Below are positions 1 through 14,200 of a DNA stretch of 64,000 nucleotides, piece by piece. Numbering within the stretch: position 1 is the stretch's first letter; each line of letters begins with the position of its first letter. Source of the DNA: Tomocerus qinae (lineage: Eukaryota; Arthropoda; Collembola; Entomobryomorpha; Tomoceridae); NCBI GenBank assembly GCA_020055645.1, contig CM034548.1, positions 1,798,001 through 1,862,000 of the forward strand, read 5' to 3'. Under the pieces are notes generated by a model. The model saw only the letters and a program-made list of their open reading frames with translations, was not told the origin of the DNA and did not search any database. Both the position numbers and the translations under genes were made by a program.

Positions 1-3000
1 TCAGAGGAGGTCGGTGGAGGAATTGGCGAGATAGGAGAAATAAGGGAAAGCAATTTAAAGGAGAAAGCATGGGAAGCGAGGCGGGATGAGAGCGGGCGCG
101 GGTACTTGCAATACAAACAACTATTAGTATATCTCGTACTATATCTGTACTTGGCCAATTGAAGTAGATAGTGACTCTGTGTGTGTGGAGTACATCTGTC
201 TATCTATCTAGTGTATGTAGTAGAGAGTATTCATGTAAAGTATACGTACATATCTACCAACCACAGAAAACTCGGATGTTTCTCATTATGTGTAGGAAAC
301 ATGAGTCGATCGTGGTTTACTTTACTTCTCCCGACAACTCTGGACTTTCTGTTTCGCCATCCTCTTCCTTGCTCGCCTTCCTTTCGTCTCCCTTACCTGC
401 CTTCGTCTCATTTTACTGCTCTACATTCTACTTCAAACGCTATCCTTCCTACTACCATAGCGATTCTACTTCGTATTCGTGTTACAAAGTATACTTATTA
501 TCACCTTGAAGTAGAACTCAGTATCATCTTTGTAAGTGAGAAATCATCCCGATAGTTTTCTCTATTGTACATCCACCATTGGTTTAATTGTCTTAAATTT
601 TCTTTTAGCAATGATTGATTGTCCACGTTTATTATTTAGCAGTAGTTTGGTTGGTTAGTTACCAAAGAATGTTGATCGCTTAGCTCTTACAAGAATACAA
701 TGTCCATACCTATGTATAATTTTATAGCAGTCTGGTGCCAGGTGAAACTGATGAAAACCATAAAGAAAAGTAAATCTCTCCATTTTTAGAGGGTTTTAAG
801 TATTATATTTATTGGCAGGATTTGTGGCATCCAAAAGTAAGTGTTAGTTAGTCCAGATTTAGCTAAATAGTTCGTTTAGCTGGTTAACTTAATTGTTCTC
901 TAGTTTACTTTTCTTTACGCCTGCAAGAACAAATCAAAAGACATCACAGAGTTTGCATTCAGATCATGAAGATTGCAGTCAGCACTTGCGTTACACATGG
1001 GGGAGTGGGTTTTGCGTTACGTAATATATGCAGGTTTCCTAGGTTCTCCCTACTCCAAGACATATAGACAGGTAAATTTATTGCTTTATCAAGTCTACGA
1101 TTACAGTATAGAGATAGTTCCTTTATTCCTCCATCTATTCAGAGAAATCTGAGTTAGTCACAACAAGTGGTCCTCAATTCTAATAAAAACTCTGCTTCTG
1201 CCGATACGAGATCTGGTACAGAACAATTATCACATCTCTGATCCCAATTCCATCATTACTACAATATAGCCAAATCAGAACGATCAAACAAAGTACGAAA
1301 CAGAGCCAAACATCTTCCGTTTCTTTGAATATCAGTTTTTGCCAGGAAATGCAAAGTAAATGTGTGTATCTAGTACCTTGTGTTTGAGCTAACTTACATT
1401 TAATAGGTAATATGATCACTGCAAGTAATATTATTTTCATGAAACATGTCTCCACATGTAGTAGAGATAGAGAGCAGTCTAATTTTATAGCAAAGGGATG
1501 TTAGTTGTCCCCCGATAAAGAGAAATACAGAGTTGCATGTAATGGAGCCATATATTCCCGTAACATTATTCCATAGAATGTGAAAATAATTAAATGGGCA
1601 TCTGTTGTTATTGTTATTAATCCTTATTTATCATCTTCTGTTATTTCCAGTCGTGTTCTTGAAAATGACATAACTAACTATCTAATTCTATTTACTTCTC
1701 CGATGTGTCATAGTACACAATAAAATAGTAATATAAATAATAATAAATTTTGTATAATAAAATATTTAAAATGTTGCTGAACTAAAAAAAATATTTTATT
1801 TTGAAGTGAAAGTAGTTTTTCCAATTTTATTCTGGGTATTAAAAGAGATGAATTTATTCCATGATATTGTCCAGCTAATAACTTCGAGAGTGTTATTCAT
1901 CTGTGTTTTGTCATACTGGGGATTTGAACATCTTGCAAAATGAAGTACCACACTACTATATACTAGGTGTAGGTAGTACCTATTATTAGTTAATATGTAG
2001 GATGATTACTTTTCTTAATGGATGGTGTAAATTCGGAAATATTAGGCTCTCTGAGCCAACCTACTTTACCCATAAGAGTTTTTCCCATAGCAATACGTAG
2101 AGGACTAATGTTATTAGTTGAAATTCTGTCTGTATGGCTTATGGCCTGCATTTCATTTAGTTGTGCAGCAAGTACTTATAATTTTAGAAGACTATTAATA
2201 ACAGGGATGGCAGTCGAGTTGGGTATGTAAATGAATTCCCACGAAATATATAATTTTGAATTAAAGAGATTAGGAATTGAGTATCGGAAGATGTAGAACA
2301 AAACCAGGAGGAGGAACTTTCTCAAAGGGAAAATAATTTTCTCCTGACTGGATTCTTTCCTTCCTGCTCTGGAGCTTATCCCTCCCTACTATATGTTTAT
2401 GAAGATGCAGCTTACGTCCGCACGTGTACTTTGAATTTACTTCTATTGTGCGATTCACAGTCGGCTGCTTATTTGAATGTGTGTCCTCAATTTCAGAATG
2501 TGCTTATTTACCTCTGTGGTAGTCGTGTTTATAGTCTGATCTAATTTTGGCATACTGTGCGAAAGTGAATCATCACGTTGTCCTCTTCTCAAATGTTCTA
2601 CCGTAATACTTACGAGTACCGTCATACCACTCGGGAGTTTCATCGACATTTACATTTTTCGATCTGGTCTCGACCCTACTTGCAAATATTTATCATTGAC
2701 ACAAGATTTATCAGCGAGTGGCAAGTTAGAGAGTAAGAAATGTAAATATCACTTTGTTACTTGGGAATGACATGTGTGAAATTATTCGTAGCAATTTTGC
2801 GGTTTTTTGGGATTCCGTGAGGAGTCAAGTAATTTTCTCTTTTCGCGATTCCTAAGGGAGAGGGGAATATTTAAAGTGGATCTTAATTAAGTCAGTCGAG
2901 TCAAAATAATAATTTGACTTGCGGTGGTACATTTCCTTTGATCTTCTCATGCATATTGGATAACATTGATGGAAGTGAGGTCGAGGTCTGTTAATGGGAA

Positions 3001-5299
3001 TGCAGATTACAGAGGATAATGAGGGAAGTGATCTGCATTAGCACACACGCTCTCCTGCGGGGGCAGGGACAGGAATTCTTATTAGTGGAGGTGGCCACGT
3101 CTTTAGATTGGTTCCGTCGTCATCTCTCTCCCTACAGAGAGAGTGGATGGTTTGCCTCCTCTGACTAGGATTGACTTACTTTCAATTTAACTCAGCTAAC
3201 AATAAGTGAAGCCGACTGGAGAAAGACAAGTGAACCGAACTGCGAGCTGAAAGGAAACCGTCGAATGAAAGAGAAATTCTAAGAAATAACCGAGGCGATC
3301 CACAACTTGACATTGCATTTTGCATTTTCATTCCTTTTCAATGGAGGAACTCTTTCTCTCCGCGGCTAAAGCTCCCTTCACCAGAAAAGTGGAAATTTAG
3401 CTGACTTGACTAACGATGAGTGCGACTCGCAGTCAACTTCACCCCACCTCCTCATAAAATCATCTCCTCCCCATTCTTCCTGTAAATATGCTTCTTTTCT
3501 AAACTTTTTTCTAAGGCCAGACTTGGTCTTTTTCACTCATTCCACTGCCACGGAATGCAATCTTTCACCAGATAGTCTTCGCTTTTGTTGCTAGAATGTA
3601 CATGCAACTACTTGATACTATCATACACAGAGTCTCAATTTATTTATTTGCGTTTTGGTTATCTCTATAGAGAATATCTCTTTCTTGGGAATTCCAAGTC
3701 CTAACTCAATTCATTGTTCCATTTAATCCATTCCACTTTGATATGGATTGTGGGATCATTTCATCCCACATTTATGTATCCTTTTTGCTATATGGCATAA
3801 TGATCACCTAGGGACATGCTGACTGAATAGACCACACTTCAGCCGTCTACGGATTAGTAAATGTTGTAAATGACCAAATGGAAGAAACTTATCGTTGTGA
3901 CTTGGTATTGTTCATCCTTCTGTAATAATTTTTATTATTCTGTCAAAAACTAAGTGGCAACATAGCATAATGTGCTGATCAGGTTCAGGTGCCAGGTAGA
4001 ATTATAATATGTTGCTTTCCATTATAATACCAATAGGTATTGTAGCCTTAAAAGCTCACGCGCAGTACAATTGCAATCATAAATTCATTTGGAATACATT
4101 TGGAAAATAATGAGATGACTGCAGCCGAGTCTTAGGGCAAATAAAAATTTCATTTGACTCAGAATTATCGATTTACAAAGTACTAACCTATTTGGAAAGT
4201 ACACACAAACAGCAAAGCCCTATAATTCTTCCTGGTGAATTAGTATTGCATAAGACATATTCAGTTCAGATGGATCACATATAACCTACTTATTATGTGC
4301 ATGATATTATGTCACGTTGACTAGCAAAAATTCAGCAGCTTATGAAATGTCGCGTCTTTCCCAAAGTAATAATATCACTATCGGATTTGTCAAACTCTTC
4401 CAAATAGAGAACTTTGAAAGTATTTGGCAACATCGAATTCTTGTCCTTTTTAAATATCTCATACGTAAGAAATCTTCGATTGTGCAGTTCCGAAATTAAA
4501 ACAGAAATTATTTTTGAGGGATTGTTTTCTTCCATATAATTCAACATTTAATTAAATCATTATAGTCTCTGGCCTAAAAAATAATATCTATATGATTAGT
4601 AGTGCTCAGTATGGAATATCTGACATAATTCATAATAGTACACTCACGCTGAAGTTGTGAAATTCTGTAGATGAATGGAATGGTAAATCGGTAATCAATA
4701 AAGAGAATTATTGGGTAAAATGTACTGGGTTGATGTCTTGGCTAATGGTCTGCACTGCACGCTCTAGCTAGTCAATGCTTGCCTGACTTCTAAAGCAAGT
4801 GGACAGACCGGCAGATACCCAAAAATATTGAGTTTGATTTCTGTTCGTCAGATTAATATGGATATACATCGGAATCCCTCTGAGGAATTATTCTACCGCT
4901 TCCACTGTTATAACTTTTCAATGCAGCTGGAAGGAGTGTCGTGGCTACTTTCGTGTTCCCTGTATGTTCCTTTGTACAAAGAAATGTGCAAGTGAAAGGG
5001 AATCAATTTTATTCAGCTGTCTTGCCGTCTCTGGAATTTCTATAGGTGCCTACAGGTCATCAAGCAAATTGCATGAGTCTCTGTTGAGTAGACTTAGCGA
5101 AGTTGTCAGAGTAAAGTGTAAGAGTGACACAGTAGAATACAATGATGGCGAAAGTGACCAACCGATTTTTATTGCAATTAGTAGATAGTTTTGTGGTTAT
5201 TTTTGATAAAACGAGGCTTTATTAAAATATAAACTCGAAAAGTGATTTAATAAATTGTTTCCACGGAAAAAGTAACAATGGATTTATTTTATTTTGCAG
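1..5299. other. Upstream non-coding region
   Basis: AT-rich DNA with no convincing gene apart from the tentative signal-peptide exon at 2108-2222. It holds a copy of a dispersed repeat near 1081-1114 that recurs near 62301 and 63210, and short CTAT-type simple repeats near 200-210. A promoter for the downstream gene may be here, but no specific element can be supported. Confidence 0.5.
2108..2222 (+). CDS. Tentative signal-peptide first exon of the mucin-like gene
   Basis: From ATG 2108 the frame reads MLLVEILSVWLMACISFSCA, a good signal-peptide-like run. It reaches a GTATGT donor at 2223 in phase 1, exactly the phase the exon at 5300 requires; an alternative donor GTACTT at 2172 has the same phase. 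The frame is also open upstream to 2018. Nothing else supports this join, the spacing would need a 3.1 kb intron, and hydrophobic stretches occur by chance in AT-rich DNA. The real first exon may lie outside the window. Confidence 0.22.
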
Positions 5300-8204
5300 T
5301 TCAACCTTATAGCGGTCTGGTAGCCTCTGCTCTTGTGGGACAGCGACAAAACGGTCCAGCCCAGCAAGTGATAGTGCCGGGAGGTTTCCAACAGCATCAA
5401 TTATACCAAGGACAATTTCCCTTGCAAAATGTTGAAAGAGGGCTAGCAAATATCAGGGCTGGACCTGCGACCTCCATCCAAAATTCGCAACAATTCGCTT
5501 ACCCGCAGCCTCACCTCTCGTCCCTCCTGCAAAGAGACCCCACTCTGAGGTCGCTGCTCCCGCAAGGCGCCTTCAGTACCCTTACCAAGCAGAACGGCGT
5601 GTATAATACCAATCCGGCTCGGACGCGGCAGACAAACCCGCTTCTGAATCCCAGCCAGCCTGATATCCAGTACGAGTACTATGACGGAGAGCCGGGTGAC
5701 TCGGATGTAATTTATCAGTATGGAACAGAATTCAACGACCCGGGATCGAGGACATCATCATTGTCCCATCTCCAAGGTGGACATCACCGTGAGAAGCAGC
5801 AGGTTCTGAGCCAGAAAGGAGCGGCAGTAAACCTCAAGTCCACGGACCCTACCCGCGTTCCTCTCAAGTCTACCTTCGCTCCGACAGCCCCTCAGTCGTC
5901 TCTGATAAGCAAGTTCGTGCGGAATAACAAGGTTACTCGCCCTCCACAGCAAACTCCATCCTCCTTCATTCCGCTCATCGATGACAACGAAGAACCAGAT
6001 ACGCCCCTGCATTACAACGGGCGCAGCGTGCAGGGCAGTTCATCCCGCGGCGGAAACAACATCCCCCTGAGATCTTCACATTTTGTGACCACAACGAATG
6101 CCCCCACCAACCGATTTCCTCCCGGCTATATCAATAGAAGCCGCTCATCAATTCTGACCAACACAACGAGAAGACCTGCTCCTAGTATTGCAACGGTAAC
6201 GAAACGACCCGCAATCCTCAGGAGTCCTAATGGAAGATTCACATTGACTGCAAGACCGCCTCTCCGAGGACGGAGCAGCACGACCAGCAAAGAAGACATC
6301 ATCCAAACAGCATCTTCCACTTACAAACCAGAAGGATCCCAACTGAGCGGGGGTGGCAGGAGCTCCACCCCAAAGAACAAAGTAGAAGTCGGGGATGACT
6401 ACACCGTGGAGTATGTCAACGCAGAGGACTACAGCTCTTCACAGCAGCAACCCGACGAGCACCAATACTACGAAGTGAGCCAAGAACAGCCCGTCGTGGA
6501 TCGGCCTCCAGTCAAGTCTGGTGGGAGAAACAAATCCACCGAAACAAAGGTCACTGTTTCGGTGTCTGCCAAGACTTCAACTACCACCAGCACAACTTCC
6601 ACCACAACAACTCCTGCGCCTAGTCTCGAGGCCTCGTCGGAGGAATCCGCTGCTCCCAACGGCGGAGTCGTCATCTCCGTGGCTACCACGAAAAGTGTAA
6701 GTTCTGGGTCTGGAGTGTTGGGAGTGACACCCGTGCCGACTACTGTGACCACAGCCTCCCCTCGAGTCACCTTCAGCAGGGCCACTGGTTCTTCCATTGT
6801 TGTTGCATCCGTACAAACGAGTCGCAGCACTGCCGCTGGACCCAGCAAGTCCATGTCTGTGGCGGGTGACAGTCTTCCTTCGGGAGCGGAGACTGCTCCA
6901 GAGTATTACGAAGAGGAATACTCCTACGCAGACAACTATCCTGTCTTGACATCAGACTCCCACGCCCCAGTACAAACAGATGGAGCCCAGCACTCTAAAA
7001 AACCCTCTCAAGGTCTCATCTCTCCCTCCCCCACAGAGAGCATTATGGACAAGCTGGACCGTGTCCAGTCGGAATTGGCCAATGGCGTCCTAAATGGATT
7101 GAGAGGAAACACTCAAGCCGTAGTGCCCTCGTCACCCGCACCCCGAGACAATGCCCCCGCTCAATCAGGATCTGAGCAGGAGGAGCTGGAGGGGGAGGAG
7201 GAGGTCGAAGAGGAGGAGGAGGAAGAGACAGTGCACAATGAGGAGGATGAGCATCAGCACGCACCCCGCAAAACCCTCCATAAAAGCGACAATGTCCCTG
7301 TGGGGCATTTTGAAACTCTCGTTGATGCTAATGCAGCTAACGGAAAGCCTCAGGCATTTTCTCCTGGGAATATTCAACAACAGTCTGCGAGAGAAGAAGA
7401 GCCCACCCACTTCTCCTCGTCTTACAGACCCAATGAAAACTTTTTGGCCACGACCGCCGTCCCTGTCCCGTTCCAAATCTCCGTGGCTCCTTCTGCAAAA
7501 CCAGCTTTGGAAAGTATATATTCCGCCATTAAGTTCCAAGATGTACTTCCGCCTGAATTTCTCCCTCCCGGTTTCTCCCTGGCCACTCCTCCACCCACGA
7601 CCTCTACCCCCACCACCACCACAACAACGGCGACAACAAGCAGACCATCCGAGTCCACAGTCAGCAGTCGAAGTCTGCCCAACATCCAATTCGAGGAAAT
7701 AAACATCAGCGCCTTGTTACCCAAGGGATACAAACCCATCAAAGGCTCGGAGCCTTTCCTGGCATCCTCGACCACTACCACAACAACAGAAACGCCTCAG
7801 GTCATCAGTTCTTCAGAAAAACCGCTGAATCCTCTGGAGGCTTTATTGAAAAAAGTTCAGTTCAAAGAAGTGTCCGACTTGTTGCCCCCGGGCTACAAGC
7901 CAACCGACGCCCAGACTCCTCCCAGTGACAAACCGAGCTTAGACTCCCTGCTCCCCATCAAATTCGAAACACCGCTTAACATTCCCTTGCCTCCCGGCTA
8001 CAAACTCCCGTCAACAGAGAATGACAAACCATCGGCGGCTGCTCCTTCTTCTCCGCCGTCCACAACTAGAAAACCCGGCGGTGTGGTTTTCCCCACTAAG
8101 CCAGGCGGTCTGCGTGTAGGAACGCGGCCCACCTCAACCCAACCTCCAACTGCCGACACGCCATCCCCACCTGTCGTCACCATTGCCACCGGATGGCCAA
8201 CAAG
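5300..8204 (+). other. Large mucin-domain exon with LPPGYK repeats
   Basis: This 2905 bp exon encodes about 968 residues of low-complexity extracellular sequence. It begins Gln/Pro-rich (QPYSGLVASALVGQRQ), passes through Arg/Pro/Thr segments and Thr clusters near 6570-6620, then an acidic Glu-rich patch (about 7177-7260). Its last quarter holds four degenerate copies of a motif [IV]-[KQ]-F-(x)n-L-P-x-G-[YF], at about 7525-7580, 7687-7740, 7855-7902 and 7960-8010. The exon is markedly more GC-rich than its surroundings, which supports coding use. It ends ...TGWPT at a GTAAAT donor, and the next exon repeats a TGWPT motif. No enzymatic domain is visible. Thr/Ser clusters are likely O-glycosylated (inference). 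Confidence 0.9.
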
Positions 8205-11200
8205 GTAAATACCGCCCAACCGTCCTTCCTATGTATTTTCCCCTAAAAGATTTTACTTACATATTAGTAGGTATTCATTAATTAACCAAAGGAGATTAAG
8301 TTTCAATATTGACTTCATTTACAGAAAAACAACAGAGTTCACTGGATGGCCGACGTCGTCGACGACTCCCATGCCCTCCACATCCACAACCACGACAACC
8401 ACGACGACAGAAAAACCAACGACAACGACGAGGAAAACTACGACCACCCCGCCTCCGCCCAAGAGAAGTCCTACAAGCATGTGTGCTGAAGGTACCTGCA
8501 AAATGGAAGCTGTCATCCGAATTATCAAGGGAGTCAGCTGGAAACCGGAGTATGCAGATATCAACACTGAGGAATTCAAAAGCCTCGAAAATAATGTCAA
8601 GAGAGCGGTAAGAATTTTTATACTTGTACCTAATTACACCGTTTCCCTGGAGCTACCTCAGCTTACATAGTATGTATATTGCACTTGAGTCGACAAAACT
8701 AATACTTAAGTACGTGTTAATTAAGTGGAACTATTTCTTGGACTTCTGTTAGTTACGCATAATGGCAGATAGGATATGCAACGTGACTAGTCAACTGCAG
8801 GGCAGAACACTTATTATTTGTGTCTAATTACGAGCTTTGCCTCTAAGGTGGCTTAATATGCACCAACATTCAGACTGTGAACGTTTGCAATTTCACCTGG
8901 ATTTAGGCATGATTTTACTTCCTTGGAGATGTGCTAGTAAATTGCATTGCGTTAGTTATTTGCCATTATAATTTTCAAACCGGTTCATTATTAAATTTTA
9001 AAAATGCATTAAAAATAATGAGTTGCTTAATAATTAATTTGATCACTTAGAGAGGTGTTTTTCTATGCAATAGTGATGCATTTGAATTATTATAGCAGAT
9101 TAAGCAGAGGCATTTGTGGTGGGTGCAGTATTTGGGTTTCAATTTCATTCATCAATGCATTTCAATTTTCGTGACTTGTCTACTTTCTCTGTAATGTCCC
9201 GTAAGAACAAAACGACGTAATGGCACTGAGTTAACATGAATAGCAGTTTTTCATGGAGCACGAGTTGGGGTGAGACAAAAGAAACCGCAGGTCAACTCAA
9301 ACCATATCGAATGTTCCGATGCATACTCTCTTTGCCAAGTCGCAGTATTAAGTGTAGGAGAGATTTGCTATGGGCACCTCCTTGGTTAGGTGTGGGTGAC
9401 CACTTCATAAAGTATCTAATGCATAAGGTCGGATTGGTTACAGTTTCGGACACTGTGTTATTATTCAATGATAAAGGCTGCGTCACAAAAAATACTACCC
9501 GATTCCTTAATTCCTTATGCTTTTGACAGGCTGCACACGGTCCCTACACTAAATATGTATAGATTATGATTAATTACATAGTATCTGTAACACTCAGAAT
9601 AGAAATGCATAACTTGGCATGCTAATACTGTTACAAGTACTTTAGCTTGTTTACTTAATAATGGACATAGCATAGCTACATATTTACAAGGCTGTTGACA
9701 TCATAATAAATTCAGAATATTAAAGCTCATCTGAAAATTCATTTACAGTATGACAGATGAAATTATGATTGCTACAAGTAATGCTTTTTTGTGTCATTCC
9801 TTTATCTGCCTTGTGCATGGGTCTGTCTCATTCTATGTATAATGGTTTGGTACCTATAACGTGTGTCATTAAGGTGCACTTTTGGTTTTAGAGTGGAAAT
9901 TAAATGACAAGCTCCATTACTTTACTACAGACATGTGCTATCTTGAGCAGGTAGTCTGTAAGAAATAAATGTCTGATAAATGCGTGGCTGCCTTCTTGGC
10001 CTAAACTGACCTTCTGTGACGTACCAGATTGATCTCAGTCCCTTTTTGTGAATTCACCATTCACAGTTTAGTCCTTAGTTTAATTCTTCTCATTAGAAAA
10101 TAACATCATTGTTTGATGTCTGCTAAATTGCACATTTATAAAGGCAGGTTATTTTGATATGGTAAGGACTGTATTCAGAGGTGATAACTTAGATTTAGCA
10201 GTAAAAAATGATACTTATTTACGTTCTCCAAAAATTTCAAAATCCTACACAGCTCTGGATCGTCTTTGTTTTCAGTCCTGTGGTACCAAATAACATTGTT
10301 CGGCAATCTAGGTAATTATATACAATTGAACAACAGTTAAATACTACCCCGAAAAGACTTTAAAAAATGATGGAATGAATTTGAAGATAAAGGAAGTAAA
10401 GATGCGGTTTCGAGGACCCCTTGCAGGAAATAGCGAATTGTATTAATTGCGAGTTATGAAAGTTTGAAAAGGCATTTGACTTTTGTATCTTGTCATGTAG
10501 TCGTGTTGAGCGTTACTCCACTACGGTTAGCTAGATTATAGCATTAGACAATTGTTGGTAATTGAAAACTTACCACAAGTCTATTTTTACATGGTGAAGG
10601 AGTTTTCGTACACAGCAGTTTTAACACTTACCAGAGAGATTGCATACATTATTAGGGTACATTGAAGTAATAGATCCACGTCTCACAGATACAAATAGGG
10701 ATAGGTAGGTGTAATTTTGTTGCAGACAATTTAAGATTCTCAGACAAAGGCAAAGCAGGCCGGAGTCAGTCAGGAGGAACGACATCAACTCAGAAACGTG
10801 ATAAGGAGTCACTGAGGCAAAGAAATGTGAAATGCAAATGGGAAATTGATATGATACATCCGTCCAGAAATACATGTATCAAAAATGGCATGCATATAAC
10901 ATCCACCACGCAGATTTGCATAAATGTATTATTCGGAATAAAACTGAATGCGTTTATTTTCTTGCCATGTAAGCTGTATACGTATGTTGAAGTTTGTATA
11001 CAGGTAGGTAGATAGGTATTTACGGTAGATAACCTACTTACACAATGTATGAATAGTTTGGATTCTGATTTCAACTCACGATATTTGTGAGATAAGTATT
11101 CATTCATGTGCACCAATCCAAACAGTGTGATCATGATCGACGGAAGCATAATAAGCAGTCCGCCACCACCCCAGGCTAAAACCCCCATTACTTATTATTT

Positions 11201-14200
11201 CACAGAGCATTTCATTTCATGTGGTCTCACTGAGTCACGACGCACTAATGTTACACATCTCAGATTTCCTCAATTGGCACACAAATGCAAACATCAACAA
11301 AATTCTGCATAATGCTCCCACTTTACAGATTACTTAATTAGTAGATGCCTTTTAAGTGCCATTGTTTGAGTTCAAAAGGCATTTAATTTTTGAACCATTT
11401 TCTCCTCCGGGCTATTTTTGAGTTAAACCTCAGTTAAACTTAGATTCCCAATGAACCCCTACCTACTACGTACAGGCATGCCATTTATTGTAATATGTAA
11501 TATTGTGGCGCAGTGTTTGGATGTCTACTGCTCAAGTCAAGAGCTGCATTGGTGGAAATAGGTAATCCATTTTATTGCATGGCTGCATTGGGAATGTTGG
11601 AAATGAAGTAGAGGAAGGGAGTAAACTGAATGTGAGTGAGTCAAAAAGATGAAAAGCATCCAAAGAAAGTCAGTCTAATGTAAATATTTGATTTTTCTGA
11701 TCTTGTTTCCGTCAAAGTCGTCCGTAGTCGTAGGTGGAGGACGTACACAAGTATTCGCTGTTATTTATGTCGGTACACAAAGTGGGATATTAAAAGTAGG
11801 CTTTCCTAGCCAAATTAGGTTTCTGAGCCTTGCGTGAGTGTGAAGGATATTAGGGAGGGACACTGCCGGGCTCAGTATTGTTGACTGCAGAATAAACAAA
11901 ACATTTTATTGAGACTAAATACTTGTTTGCAGTGGAGGTCTCTCCTTCATGACCTCATCTGATGATAAACCCTTTTGATTTGACATTTCAGTTGGATGGA
12001 GCCTATCGTTCCAGCAGCCTTGCTCCATGGTATCGGGCCGTCGAGATCGAGGGATTCAAGTAAGTTCTTTCACAAACTTCATTTTATCGTCGCATCAAGT
12101 CCACGTTTTTTGGCCACGCCAAATCACTAAAGTTGTCTCTATGCTATTTAATTTTAAATTCCTTTTCGGACTCTTTTCTTTTTGTAAAACCCTTAGTGCC
12201 TTAGCCTAAGGCTTAGGGTCCGTGCCTAAGTAGTGCAAGAAAATATCTGATTCAGATACAGACTAAAATGGAATATATAAATTCTAAATATTCTATGGAT
12301 TTATGTGACATTTTGAGGAAAGAAAACTGCTAAAATTCGTTTTTTGGATAAAAACATATAATTATGTAAATGGTAGGGATGTCGCGAATACCGGTATTCG
12401 AAAAATGTCGAATAACGAATATTCGACAAAAAATAATGTCGAATATTCGAATATTTGACATATATTGTTTGTAGTTAATCTACCAATTCATTTCAGGCTC
12501 ATTTTCAAAATTGAGTGACTCCGTCGAATACAAACTATTCGATTCGTTATTCGTCGAATATTCGGTCGAATTTAGTCGAATTTAGTCGAATATTCGGTCG
12601 AATTTAGTCGAATTTTGGTCGAATAGTTCGAATCCGACGACGAAGCTTCGATTTGTCGAACATTCGCGGCAACCCTAGTAAATGGACAATTACCTGTGCG
12701 ACTTGTGTGGGGTAACTTAAGGGCTACTAAATAAAGTATGTCAGTGGGATATCCCTGGTATTTAGTTATTAATATTGATGCTCAGTTACTTTCGTTTATC
12801 GGATCAATTGAAATTGTCCAAAACAAAAATGTACAGCCAGGGTACAAATACGAAAAAATTAAATTGTCCTAAATCGTTAATTTATTTTTAAAAATTAGAA
12901 TACAGCAATTTGGACGATTCGACTGATAAGACTTGGATTTTCTCTTTCAGCCATCTGTAATTTAATTCGAAGCGTTCTATATACCTAATGATATTGGTTT
13001 TCGTAAATCGACTTGGATTTATTCCAAAATAGCTCAGTCCAAGTTGGGCTGGAATAAGTAGATTTCCTGAGAAATGTCATACGATCATGCAGCTGAATAT
13101 TCGCCGTCATTGAGATGAAACTGACTGGCTGAACTTAATTCGTATATCTGTACCTACATTTGAGAATAACTATTGTAAGAAATGTACGCAGTTGGTAATA
13201 CTTGTTCGTATTTCTCAGCAAATGAATTAAGCGTCAGTCATCCGAGTAATGTGCATATTAGTAATAGTAGGTGGCACCTACAAAGTGAAGATATTTTCCC
13301 TGCGTTGTGTAGGTATACACAGATTTATTGGTGCAGATGATATCCGATATGTACTGTTTCGTGTTTTTATCACCAATATGCTGGAGATCGTGGTTACTCA
13401 TTTCACTTTTATAGCAAATATTTATTTTAGTAGCCTCCGTTGCCCTACAAAGAAAGTCTACCACAAAGTCTGTTTGATGTTCCCATTAATGTGTACAATC
13501 GTGTCTTCCTTTGCTCTATTTTGTACACTACCTAATAAATATTTATGTAGGCCACACTTGCTAACCTAATCTGTACGAATTCTATCTTCGTACGGATGTG
13601 CTAACTTGGACACCTGTTTTATATTCTGCAAGTATGTGCAAAATTCTGACTCGTAAAGATTTGCATCTATCATAATATTGCAGCGCTATCCACGATTTAC
13701 CATTTTGATGAATTAATACAAAAAACATTATATAATTTTCATGTGCTTTGTTTATACTAAAAGATGTAAAAGAAAATGTGCCTCCTGACATGCCAAAATA
13801 TTCTAGATTTCCTCCTCGCTAATACAAAAGTAAGTAGATTTCGTGTTAGTGGATAGTAGACACCACCAGGATATATTAGCAACCAATACCACTATCATAC
13901 TAAAATTAGCCAATTAGCAAATTTTACATGTTTTACAGAGCAAGTGAAGTTGGTGGTTCTATAGAGGTCCCTAGATAGATCTACTTACTATTTGCAGTGA
14001 TGCATATGTAAAGATACTTGGGAAGTATTAAAAATAAGATTTGTCAAGCAGTCCAAGAAAATTCGGTTAGGAAAGTATTTATTTATTGTACATAGAAATA
14101 TGTGTACACATGGGAATAGTTTTGTAGTTCTAACTGGTGTTTTTAAACCTTGCTAGTATACAAGCAGTACACAAGATGATTATCAGATGTTACTGGATAA

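Noticed and set aside
171-555. Two overlapping open frames of 112 and 124 codons near the window start
   Set aside because: They overlap in different frames, are rich in Ser/Tyr/Leu as expected from CT/AT-rich DNA, and show no motif or splice support.
5278-5299. ATG at 5278 as the start of the mucin-like protein
   Set aside because: The codons between the ATG and 5300 read as a polypyrimidine tract ending in TTTTGCAG, a typical splice acceptor, and give no signal peptide, which a membrane mucin needs.
6468-7781. Long minus-strand and second-frame open frames within the mucin exon
   Set aside because: They are shadows of the GC-rich, Thr/Pro-biased codons of the real frame; translations are low-complexity Val/Gly/Arg runs with no domains.
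8608-8670. Read-through of the exon ending at 8607 to a stop near 8670
   Set aside because: A GTAAGA donor is present, and the SEA domain is completed only by splicing to 11992 and 16877 in matching phase.
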